Virus record (IMG/VR): IMGVR_UViG_3300023174_006722
Coordinates: 1 to 32,520 of that record
Reading direction: 5' to 3' (one strand)
Length of the DNA: 32,520 nucleotides
DNA from: a virus
The position numbers and the translations under genes were made by a program. The first letter of the stretch is position 1. Each line of letters begins with the position of its first letter. Below are positions 25,776-32,520 of this stretch, one piece after another. Below the pieces are notes generated by a model. It did no database searches. It was not told where the DNA came from and saw only the letters and a program-made list of their open reading frames with translations.

Positions 25776-28067
25776 TTAGGTTACTATCTCCTGAAAGTTT
25801 ACTCCTGTTCTTGTTGCGTAAAAGTTAGCTAAGATGAACTCAGCTGTTCTTACTGGTTTGATGTACACGTCCATGACTAGTGCATTGTCATCAATGACTG
25901 TTGGTGTATTGTTGCGCTCATCACAGATAATCAAATAGTCATATATGCCTTGTGTATTCTTTGCATTCTCAAAGATGGGTGACAGTGTATTGACCACTTG
26001 AGTGCGTGTAAACAGTGTGTTAGGCTCAAACACAAAATACTTCATTGTATTGCGTGTTGCAGTTTCTAGGTTCAAGAACATTCTGCGCACATTGATTCTG
26101 TCAAATGCACTGGGCTTCTTCTGTAAGGTTTTCTGACCAAAGATTACAAACCCTTCAGCAGGGAAGAATGCCACAGGGTTCAAGTTGACCTTGTAGAGAT
26201 CATCTCTCTGCTTTTGTTTGGGGTAGTAAGCAATGTCGCTGATGCCGCCTACAACACCACGGGTAAATCCTGCAGGAGCATACCAAGGTTGATAATTTGT
26301 ATCAGTGTTGGCCATTGATGCTGCAGCAAATCCAGAGAATGGAACATATGTCTGTAGAGAGGAGGCAATGTCAGGCACTCTTGCCACAGTTGCAAAGGTA
26401 CAGGCATAACTTGAATCTATTACTGCAAATTGGTTTCTTAATGGCCAGTATATATCAGCTGTGAATGACTTGGTGGGGTCAGATAATGTCTTTATTCCAC
26501 CTGAAATTAAGATGTTTGTCAATGGATCAGCAATAAACAAGCAATCCTTGCGTCTAGATTCTGCAAATGACACAAACTCTGAGGCAACTTCATTGTATAG
26601 TGTAGCTGCTTCAGGGAGACTGTTGGTTCTCTGAGCTGTCATTGCATAGAATAGTGAATTGAAGGTTACTGAGTCATCAAAATATCCAGAAGTTGCAGGG
26701 TTCAAGGAATTGACATACACTGTGCCTAGCCCTGCTTCAATTACCAGATTGAGAGGGTACACATCTTGATTGTCCAGTTTGTTTAACATGTTGGACAACT
26801 TAGCAGGTAGGTTACCAATTTCTTTTGTGTCGAGATTTTGATTGAGATAATCACCAAGAGAAACGAGATTGTCTGAGTCACCCAGAAGAGCTCTAAAACC
26901 TTCAACAACTCCCTGCGGGGCACCCACACGGCCTGTGTATTGGTTTGCATCTTCACCAGCAAGTGGTACTGCTAATCTTGAGCCCAAGAAGCGAACCCGC
27001 TTTGTGGGAACCCCATTAATATCTAGCCATGTGGCTTGATTTTTATTGGAAATGTAGGGGTTGATTAGAATGGATGCTTGCAAAAGATTGTTGTCTTGCG
27101 TTTCAAGTGAGAAGCTCTGTGAAGGCCCACCGTTTGAGCCATTGATTTGTCTGTTTGCATCAAATGACCCAACAATATTCTCTGATAGAACATAATCAAG
27201 AGCAATGGTGTCTGGAGCAAATACTGACTGGCGCAACTTAACTACTGAGAAGATGACTGTATCATCATATTCATTGCTAGAAATATCAAAACTAGGAATA
27301 TTTTCTATTGCTTCTGATAGACTGCCACCGGTGCCATTGGTGGTGGCGCTAAGTGCAAAATTTAACCGTGTGGATGGCAGTTCAACATAATCTTCTCCAG
27401 AAATAACTGGATTGTTGCTGTTCACAGACAAGATGCGGTGCACATCATCAAAATCTGTGGCAGGATTTAAATTGGTGTTGTCAGCAATATTGACATAGTA
27501 TCCTTCAAACCTGTTGTTAATGGAAGATTGAGATTTGTTTAACACAATGATACCAGCTCCACTCAGGCTGGCTATTGAATTGAATGTTGTTGTGCCACCA
27601 GTGTCAGCAGCCCATGTAAATCCGTCACCTTTGAGTAAGCCGAGATATTGTTCCTGTGTCAAGGAGAGGTGGGTTGGTTGGCCAAAGAAATAATTTGAAG
27701 AAACTCCATTTAGTACAGTTGAGGAAACTCCACCGACATATGTTGCAACAGGGTATACCAGTGCACTGAAATTGTTGGCTGTATCAATTCCTTGTCCATT
27801 GCCATAAGGCATTCTGTAAACTAGAACATCACTGGGGCTCTGCAGAACAGCTTTAGTTGAATGGTAAAAATATCTCTCTGCAGCATTGGAGGGTTGACCA
27901 TAAATTTGCTCAAATTCAGAAACACTGCTAATTTTGATAGGCTCGGAGATAGGTCCCCTTGAAGCAAATCCAGGAATAAGTACTGTAGTAACAGGGCTTC
28001 CTGTTGCTCTCAATGAAAGGTCTATTTCGCTAATCTGTACACCAGGGCTCTGAATTGTTCTTGCCAT
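25776..28067 (-). CDS. Tail sheath protein, T4 gp18-like
   Basis: 763 residues; T4 gp18 is 659. The N-terminus SPGVQISEIDLS...IPGFASRGPISEPIKISSVSEFEQIYG is the classic sheath start, a G-V-x-x-x-E-x-D strand followed by a nucleotide-like alpha/beta fold. The C-terminal domain contains ATRNTMKYFVFEPNT, then YDYLIICDERNN, and finishes with a strand (NFYATRTGVNFQEIV) that in other sheaths inserts into the neighbouring subunit. The extra 100 residues lie in the variable outer domains. Contracts to drive the tube through the envelope. AATAAATA six bases upstream. Confidence 0.93.
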   Translation of the reverse strand: MARTIQSPGVQISEIDLSLRATGSPVTTVLIPGFASRGPISEPIKISSVSEFEQIYGQPSNAAERYFYHSTKAVLQSPSDVLVYRMPYGNGQGIDTANNFSALVYPVATYVGGVSSTVLNGVSSNYFFGQPTHLSLTQEQYLGLLKGDGFTWAADTGGTTTFNSIASLSGAGIIVLNKSQSSINNRFEGYYVNIADNTNLNPATDFDDVHRILSVNSNNPVISGEDYVELPSTRLNFALSATTNGTGGSLSEAIENIPSFDISSNEYDDTVIFSVVKLRQSVFAPDTIALDYVLSENIVGSFDANRQINGSNGGPSQSFSLETQDNNLLQASILINPYISNKNQATWLDINGVPTKRVRFLGSRLAVPLAGEDANQYTGRVGAPQGVVEGFRALLGDSDNLVSLGDYLNQNLDTKEIGNLPAKLSNMLNKLDNQDVYPLNLVIEAGLGTVYVNSLNPATSGYFDDSVTFNSLFYAMTAQRTNSLPEAATLYNEVASEFVSFAESRRKDCLFIADPLTNILISGGIKTLSDPTKSFTADIYWPLRNQFAVIDSSYACTFATVARVPDIASSLQTYVPFSGFAAASMANTDTNYQPWYAPAGFTRGVVGGISDIAYYPKQKQRDDLYKVNLNPVAFFPAEGFVIFGQKTLQKKPSAFDRINVRRMFLNLETATRNTMKYFVFEPNTLFTRTQVVNTLSPIFENAKNTQGIYDYLIICDERNNTPTVIDDNALVMDVYIKPVRTAEFILANFYATRTGVNFQEIVT

Positions 28068-28073
28068 ATAAAG

Positions 28074-28081
28074 TATTTATT
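28074..28081 (-). promoter_or_regulatory. Late-promoter-like AATAAATA (tail sheath)
   Basis: Ends six bases before ATG 28067. The 44-base gap upstream of the sheath gene holds nothing else clear. Confidence 0.55.
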
Positions 28082-28111
28082 TGTTTCGGGGTAAGATTTT
28101 TGAAAAAATAT

Positions 28112-28732
28112 TTATATATTATCTGTATTTTCAATTAGATTGACAAATAGTTGTGAGAAAGTAAATGTAAAGTTTGTTTCAAGTTCCTCTGGGTTGCGGT
28201 AATTAAAGTCAATACCACCCAAAGAAACAGGAAAAGCTCTGGTATATTTAAACTCTATGATGCGTTTGTTGTACTCATCTAAAGGAAAGAGAGATATATC
28301 TGCTTTATAATCATCAAGAATTGTTTTATTTAGCATGGTGTTCCCTTTGGTTGCAGGTATCAGGTTTTTTGAGTCAAATGTACTGTCGTAAGTGTTGTTC
28401 AGGATGTTGAGCCAGGAATATATGACCCAGTAATTATTGAATCTGTTATCAACAGTGAAGTTCACAGTGACGGGCTCATAGGGTGGTCGGGCAAGACTTG
28501 ATTGTGACAATGTTTGCCCAGAGTATCTTATGTCTAGTTTAGGCACTTGTATGGTAGGTACAACAGCCCCATAAACAGAGAATTGCAGTGAATTGGGAAT
28601 AATATGTGCATTGTCTCTGCTAATTTTTTGTGATATCTCTTTTAATGCATCAGGAAAATTAAGGACAAATAAAAATTTATCTTTACGCTGTTTATTGAAA
28701 GGACTTTGAATATAGGATTCTGTGTTAGCCAT
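28112..28732 (-). CDS. Tube-fold virion protein between terminase and sheath
   Basis: 206 residues. The arrangement is that of tail-tube-type proteins: KDKFLFVLNFPDAL, then PNSLQFSVYGAVVPTIQVP, a strand ending in YEPVTVNFTVDNRFNNYWVIYSWLNIL (strand followed by a W-containing helix), and a last strand ETNFTFTFSQLFV. T4 has no gene between 17 and 18, so this is an insertion relative to T4. Possibilities are a second tube subunit, a tail terminator or a neck/tail completion protein; I cannot choose. The ATG lies eight bases inside the terminase end with a strong GGAGGAG, so it is expressed from the terminase transcript. Confidence 0.65.
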   Translation of the reverse strand: MANTESYIQSPFNKQRKDKFLFVLNFPDALKEISQKISRDNAHIIPNSLQFSVYGAVVPTIQVPKLDIRYSGQTLSQSSLARPPYEPVTVNFTVDNRFNNYWVIYSWLNILNNTYDSTFDSKNLIPATKGNTMLNKTILDDYKADISLFPLDEYNKRIIEFKYTRAFPVSLGGIDFNYRNPEELETNFTFTFSQLFVNLIENTDNI

Positions 28733-30425
28733 TTAGTCTCCTCCAGCCCTGTGATTCAAGATCTGATAGTTCATTGTAATCATCTTTATTCTTACCTTGT
28801 ATTAATACAGGCATAGGATTGAAACTTTGTGCATCTTTTTCATTGTGGTATGACCCTGCAGGGTTAATATAATACTTAATACCGAAATCTAATAGCTTGA
28901 GTTTAAGAGGCTTTTTATTGTCATCTAATTCTGCTATTTCAAAATATTTTTCACATAATTCATTTTCCAGAATTACAAGAGCCCATACCAAAGACATGAC
29001 TCTGTCATCCCAATTGTCTGCACCAGGTCTTGCTGCCCATGTGCCATTTGGATAGCGTACAAAGTTTTTTAACTCTACTAATGTGTTTAGATCAAAAATC
29101 TTAACAGCTTTCAATTCATTGACCCAGTATCTCATGTTGGTGACACCTTTGTATTTTGTATTGGTATGAGCTTGTACACCTATCTTATTGGTGTTAGTTT
29201 TGATTCCATAGGATACTATATTTTCATAGTTGTGACTATTTTTGAGCTGATCAACAACTTGTGCACCACAATTGTTTCTTTCAATCAGTGCAGGAGGCAT
29301 GCCCCAGTGCTGCAGAATGTCAAAAAGTTTTGCTGTAAAATTATATGGGGAGATGTTTCTGTCATGATAGCAAGCTACTTGCTTGATGTTTCTTAAATCA
29401 GTAAGATCAAGTATCTGTATCACACTTGCAGCAGCTCCAACACCTTCACAAACGTCCACACCTGCTACATATATGTGATCTTGCTTGAAGCTATCCCATA
29501 GTAGATATTTTCCATCATCATAAACAAAATCAGGCTCCCTGGCATCAGCTTTTAATTCTTCAAAAAGTTTCTCATTGATGGAGCTTTCACCAGTCTGTAA
29601 AAATACATTTCCAAATTCTTGATCAAATGCTTCAGCACTCCCTAGAGTGCGAATTGTTTTCTCCCTCCATGCTTCATCACGGTCTGGTACCTCCCACCAG
29701 TCAACGCGTTCAGCATGCCATCCATTCTTCCCTTCTGTGGCTCCAGAATATAATTCATGGAATAAATTTCCTGTGCCATTGGGAGTACTTGCTACAAATA
29801 TTTTTGATTTTTTGGAACTGGAAATAATTGGGTAAACTGATTTCCAGAATTGTTCAACCAAGTGATTATCAATAAATGCCAACTCATCCAAAATGACCAC
29901 ATTCACAGATTCACCTCGCCCAGCATCACTGCTGGTTGTTGAAATGCCAATTGATGATCCATTGCCAAGTGTCATGGATGTTTTCCCATATTCCACTGCG
30001 CCAGGCTTGAGATAGTTTGGCAGTTGCTCATAAGCTAATCTCACACGCTTAAAAATGTTGATGGCAGTCTGCTCTTTATTTGCCACAATTAATATGCGTT
30101 GATCAGGATTAAAACATGCATTCCAAAGAGCATATATGGTCATGAGTGTGGATTTACCTATCTGTCTACTAGCTAATAACACAACAAATCTATTGTCTCT
30201 CAGCCCTCTTAGAATTTTCTTTTGATAGGAGTGTAGCTTAATTTTCATTTTGCCCTCATCAAGGTTTACTATGTAAAAGAAATTTTCTGCAAAATGCAAT
30301 ATATTCTTACTGCATTTGCCTATTTCTTTGACCCACTGGGGGTTACTGGTGTAATCAAAAGTTGCATCTGGTCTCGGCAGATTTGCATTGCCCAGATAAA
30401 ATTGTTTATTGTTATTATCACTCAT
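28725..30425 (-). CDS. Terminase large subunit (packaging ATPase and nuclease), T4 gp17-like
   Basis: 566 residues; T4 gp17 is 610. ATPase domain: Walker A SRQIGKST at 86-93, Walker B VVILDEL at 176-182 with catalytic Glu181, coupling motif ASTPNGTG at 212-219. RNase H-like nuclease domain: first Asp in AGVDVCEG (D324), Glu in LIERNN (E382), last Asp in NWDDRVMSLVWAL (473/474). It powers DNA translocation into the prohead at the portal and cuts the concatemer. It is the first gene of the leftward structural block and is divergent from the acidic protein gene, with only 16 bases between the start codons. Confidence 0.96.
   Translation of the reverse strand: MSDNNNKQFYLGNANLPRPDATFDYTSNPQWVKEIGKCSKNILHFAENFFYIVNLDEGKMKIKLHSYQKKILRGLRDNRFVVLLASRQIGKSTLMTIYALWNACFNPDQRILIVANKEQTAINIFKRVRLAYEQLPNYLKPGAVEYGKTSMTLGNGSSIGISTTSSDAGRGESVNVVILDELAFIDNHLVEQFWKSVYPIISSSKKSKIFVASTPNGTGNLFHELYSGATEGKNGWHAERVDWWEVPDRDEAWREKTIRTLGSAEAFDQEFGNVFLQTGESSINEKLFEELKADAREPDFVYDDGKYLLWDSFKQDHIYVAGVDVCEGVGAAASVIQILDLTDLRNIKQVACYHDRNISPYNFTAKLFDILQHWGMPPALIERNNCGAQVVDQLKNSHNYENIVSYGIKTNTNKIGVQAHTNTKYKGVTNMRYWVNELKAVKIFDLNTLVELKNFVRYPNGTWAARPGADNWDDRVMSLVWALVILENELCEKYFEIAELDDNKKPLKLKLLDFGIKYYINPAGSYHNEKDAQSFNPMPVLIQGKNKDDYNELSDLESQGWRRLNG
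28738..28744 (-). promoter_or_regulatory. Shine-Dalgarno GGAGGAG for the 206-aa gene
   Basis: Strongest SD seen in the window, within the last terminase codons; the five-base core GGAGG is seven bases from ATG 28732. Confidence 0.65.
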
Positions 30426-30428
30426 TAA

Positions 30429-30442
30429 TATAAATATTTACA
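30429..30442. promoter_or_regulatory. Overlapping divergent late-promoter-like elements
   Basis: Plus strand TATAAATA (30429-30436) ends five bases before ATG 30442. Minus strand TGTAAATA (30435-30442) ends nine bases before terminase ATG 30425. They share two bases. The plus element is a perfect consensus; the minus one is weaker and off the usual spacing. Confidence 0.5.
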
Positions 30443-31329
30443 TGAATAAAGCAAAAGAGCTAATAGAATTGGGAAATCTTTATAGTGAAAAGGTTACGTT
30501 CCCGCCCAAAGGAACATTTGAAATGGTCAAGGATGCAAAAGAAAAGAAGAAGCCCTTCATTGGAAAGACTTCAGGACCAGAAGCAGCTGGTGGCTTTGAA
30601 CCAAAGAAATATGCTGATCCAAAGACTACTGCAAAAAAGAAAGACACATTTCAAGAGGTAGAGAAATTTTCTTCACAAAAATTTAGTGAAAAAGTTGGAA
30701 AAAGTGAAACTAAGAGTATAAATAATTACATGAGCAATATATTTGATAAACTTTTTGAAGAAGTAATGGGTCTTTCCCAGGATGATCAAGACGCACAAGA
30801 TCTTGGTCTCACACTACCTGCTGCTGGCGATAAGCCTGCAGGTGAGGAAGGTGCTGATGCAGAAGGTGATGTAACCTTCACATTACCCCGTGATGTAGCT
30901 CAGAAACTTTGTGATGTTATGCATGCTGCATTAGGCTCTGAAGATAAAGCTGAAACTGAAGGTGAAACTGAAGGTGAAACTGAAATGGAAGCTGAAGGTG
31001 AAGCTGAGAATGATGAATCTGAAGAAGCTAATGAAGAAGGCAGCCAAGCAATTGCTGGTGAAGCCACTGCCACAGAGACCCTACCAGATTCAAAGGGCAA
31101 AACCTTGCAAGGCAAGAGCAACAAGGTAACCGCTGATGTATCAAATAGTCTCAAGTCTTCTGGTGGTGGTGATGGTAAAACAACTGATAAGGTTGGTAAT
31201 GATGGTGACAAAGGTCATGCCCTAGTGGGTGGTGGTGTTAAGGGTGGTGCCTCAACATCTCCCAAGGGTAAAGCTAATGTAGTAGCTGGTAAAGCTTCTA
31301 ATGTTGGTCATTACGTTGCACAAAAATAA
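30442..31329 (+). CDS. Acidic repeat-containing protein, possible prohead core or virion protein
   Basis: 295 residues from ATG 30442 (MNKAKELIELG); an upstream in-frame ATG at 30409 would run through the promoter motif and into terminase. The N-terminus is Lys-rich. A helix NNYMSNIFDKLFEEVMG lies near residue 100, followed by a strongly acidic Glu-rich stretch (GETEGETEGETEMEAEGEAE) around 170-190. The C-terminal third is Gly/Lys/Ser-rich and probably disordered (GGGDGKTTDKVGNDGDKGH, PKGKANVVAGKA). No enzyme motif. Acidic, Lys-rich and low-complexity composition next to terminase and neck genes recalls T4 prohead core proteins (gp67/gp68 class), but this is inference from composition and place. 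It ends 21 bases before a terminator. Confidence 0.75.
   Translation: MNKAKELIELGNLYSEKVTFPPKGTFEMVKDAKEKKKPFIGKTSGPEAAGGFEPKKYADPKTTAKKKDTFQEVEKFSSQKFSEKVGKSETKSINNYMSNIFDKLFEEVMGLSQDDQDAQDLGLTLPAAGDKPAGEEGADAEGDVTFTLPRDVAQKLCDVMHAALGSEDKAETEGETEGETEMEAEGEAENDESEEANEEGSQAIAGEATATETLPDSKGKTLQGKSNKVTADVSNSLKSSGGGDGKTTDKVGNDGDKGHALVGGGVKGGASTSPKGKANVVAGKASNVGHYVAQK
30949..31010 (+). repeat. In-frame tandem repeat, GAA-GGT-GAA-ACT unit
   Basis: A 12-base unit coding Glu-Gly-Glu-Thr occurs about 2.5 times and then decays into GAA-GCT/GGT variants. It encodes the acidic tract. Copy changes would keep frame and only alter its length. Confidence 0.7.
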
Positions 31330-31350
31330 CACTATTTTTGAAATTAAAAA

Positions 31351-31378
31351 AGCCTAACGCAAGTTAGGCTTTTTTTTT
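31351..31378 (+). terminator. Intrinsic (Rho-independent) terminator
   Basis: Perfect 8-bp stem AGCCTAAC / GTTAGGCT with GCAA tetraloop, preceded by six A and followed by a run of nine or more T. The A-run on the left could also let it act on the opposite strand. It ends the acidic protein unit. Confidence 0.93.
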
Positions 31379-31379
31379 G

Positions 31380-31387
31380 ATTAAATA
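31380..31387 (+). promoter_or_regulatory. Late-promoter-like ATTAAATA before a GTG start
   Basis: Begins two bases after the terminator T-run and ends five bases before GTG 31393. It restarts transcription for the neck genes. Confidence 0.55.
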
Positions 31388-31392
31388 ACATT

Positions 31393-31716
31393 GTGACTAC
31401 TTTTAAGGATTTTTTTAATGCTGGTACTCCAGGTAGCATGGGCATTACACGCAAAAGACATCATGGAGCTCTTCTGAACACAAGAAGACCTCATGAACCT
31501 GTTCCAGATATGCACAAAAGTAAAAAAGATGTGGATAAATTTCGCTCTCTGAAAGGTAAGATGACAGGCAAATACAATATAACAAATAATGAGGCGGAGG
31601 AACTGAAAACCAGATTTAATGTTAAATTCTCACAGAGTAATGTAGCAACTCTTGGTAATACAGGCATAACATTATACAAGAATCCTAATGGAGAAGGGTA
31701 CATTCTACAAAAATGA
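31393..31716 (+). CDS. Small basic protein of unknown function
   Basis: 107 residues from GTG 31393. Strongly basic first half (TRKRHHGALLNTRRPHEP, KSKKDVDKFRSLKGKMTGK), then a helix and a Gly/Asn-rich end (NTGITLYKNPNGEGYILQK). No Cys or membrane segment. It is co-transcribed with the gp14-like neck gene, whose ATG overlaps its stop by four bases (ATGA), so a small head- or neck-associated or nucleic-acid-contacting protein is plausible but not shown. No family recognised. Confidence 0.75.
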   Translation: MTTFKDFFNAGTPGSMGITRKRHHGALLNTRRPHEPVPDMHKSKKDVDKFRSLKGKMTGKYNITNNEAEELKTRFNVKFSQSNVATLGNTGITLYKNPNGEGYILQK

Positions 31717-32450
31717 CTAATGCAGATTGCACAAATTATTACAAAGGCAATCCACAGATAACCTTTTATCCAGATTCCATCAATAATGTAAATGAATGTT
31801 TCTCTTTGGTTGACAAAAACAACAATCAGCCTGAACGTGATCTATACTCCAACTATTGGAAAGAGCAGATTAATTTATATGGTCAAAAAGTAGGTTATAT
31901 TGTACATAATTACTCTCTATCTGCTGCAGATAATCTATATGGTGAACAACCTACACAAGCATATTCTGCACCTGTTACAATAAAGATGTTAGTCAATTTA
32001 AATGAGAATGCTTTGATGTTGTCAAAGTTTGGATTGCAGTCTGATGATGAATTAACTGCGTTTGTTCATATATCTTCTTTTTATGAAACATTTGGCTATC
32101 CAAATGAGCCAAAGTCTGGCGATTTGTTTCAATTGATAGAATATGGGGATGATAGACCAGGTGGCCGCAATGGAAAAATCTTTGAGATTACAGAAAGGTT
32201 AGATGAAGATGCAGCACAAATCAATCCACTCATGGGCCATTATGTGTGGCTAGTAAAAGCAAAGCGATTTGAGTACTCCTTTGAGCCTGGACTTTCTGGT
32301 GAAGCCATGAATGATCAAGTGTTTGATGATGCAAAAGCCCCTGCAGTGTCAGGTGCTGATAAGCCATACTCTTATGATGTTAATGAGGCATCAAAGAGTG
32401 TATTTGACTATTCTAAGACAGATTATGGTGGTGTATATGGTGGATACTAA
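31713..32450 (+). CDS. Neck / head-closure protein, T4 gp14-like
   Basis: 245 residues; T4 gp14 is 256. Shared plan: a central YGQKVGYIVHNYSLSAADNLYGE segment (Tyr-Gly then Tyr then Asp-x-L-Y-G-E), strand IKMLVNLNENALMLSKFGLQSDDELTAFVHISSF, then the turn EPKSGDLFQLIEYGD and KIFEITERLDED, closing with GHYVWLVKAKRFEYSFE. The tail (DYGGVYGGY) is Gly/Tyr-rich. In T4, gp13 and gp14 seal the filled head and join it to the tail. The identification is by pattern and position. The stop overlaps the stop of the convergent gene at the right edge. Confidence 0.65.
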   Translation: MTNADCTNYYKGNPQITFYPDSINNVNECFSLVDKNNNQPERDLYSNYWKEQINLYGQKVGYIVHNYSLSAADNLYGEQPTQAYSAPVTIKMLVNLNENALMLSKFGLQSDDELTAFVHISSFYETFGYPNEPKSGDLFQLIEYGDDRPGGRNGKIFEITERLDEDAAQINPLMGHYVWLVKAKRFEYSFEPGLSGEAMNDQVFDDAKAPAVSGADKPYSYDVNEASKSVFDYSKTDYGGVYGGY

Positions 32451-32520
32451 GCAAAGCTCTCTTCTAAAACATCTTCTTCTGCAATATTTTCTTCCTTTGC
32501 TTTGACATCTATAACGGGCG
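32447..32520 (-). CDS. C-terminal fragment of an unidentified gene
   Basis: On the minus strand an open frame from the right edge ends at TAG (32449-32447), giving 23 residues ending PVIDVKAKEENIAEEDVLEESFA. The acidic, helical composition looks like a real C-terminus. It would converge on the neck gene with stops sharing two bases. Too short to identify. Confidence 0.4.
   Translation of the reverse strand, partial: PVIDVKAKEENIAEEDVLEESFA

Noticed and set aside
30409-30441. Upstream ATG 30409 for the acidic protein
   Set aside because: It would overlap the terminase start and code through the perfect TATAAATA; the first residues look non-coding.
30900-31211. Minus-strand 103-codon frame opposite the acidic protein
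   Set aside because: Ser/Pro/Val-rich antisense of the GAA/GGT repeat region; no start signal.
1-32520. CRISPR array, tRNA genes, integrase or IS elements
   Set aside because: No regularly spaced repeats, cloverleaf-like segments, recombinase motifs or terminal inverted repeats were seen; coding density leaves almost no room.

Overview
This window is a nearly gap-free stretch of the late (virion) region of a tailed phage with a contractile tail, related to the T4-like myophages. The evidence is a T4-type large terminase, a tail sheath, a gp19-like tail tube, a tape measure preceded by two small gp26/gp51-like proteins, LysM-type gp53-like and gp25-like wedge proteins, a gp6/J-like wedge protein and a gp14-like neck protein, in an order close to T4. 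The DNA is A+T-rich. The host cannot be named from the sequence. Some genes have good Shine-Dalgarno (SD) sites, so the host probably uses SD-dependent initiation. I see no tRNA, CRISPR array, integrase or insertion sequence.

Layout, right to left. 32447-32520 (-) is the tail end of an unidentified gene. 31393-32450 (+) holds a small basic protein and a gp14-like neck protein. 30442-31329 (+) encodes an acidic, repeat-bearing protein that ends at the only clear intrinsic terminator in the window. 30425-14797 (-) is the head-to-tail block: terminase, an additional tube-like protein, sheath, tube, a tube-initiator-like protein, two chaperone-like proteins, tape measure, gp48-like tube cap, gp53-like wedge, hub protein and an unidentified 576-residue protein. 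14322-14795 (+) is a small helical protein. 14270-12871 (-) is a two-gene replication island, dUTPase and clamp-loader ATPase (T4 gp44 type). 12283-12885 (+) is an unknown protein. 12222-1 (-) is the baseplate rim: gp25, gp6, a PKD/beta-propeller wedge protein, a gp7-sized protein, and a leucine-rich-repeat (LRR) adhesin of more than 1,094 residues that runs off the left edge.

The most distinctive feature is a T4-like late-promoter motif (TATAAATA, with variants fitting N-N-TAAATA). It occurs on both strands and lies only 5-6 nt before the start codon of at least 13 genes. At T4 spacing, transcription would begin at or next to the start codon, giving leaderless or nearly leaderless late mRNAs. 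Genes inside operons have SD sites or stop/start overlaps instead. The motif also fixes several start codons, including two GTG starts.

The second point of interest is the host-facing end of the baseplate: an LRR adhesin with a Pro/Thr stalk that carries an uninterrupted run of ten C residues (a possible phase-variation tract), and a wedge protein with fused PKD and beta-propeller modules.
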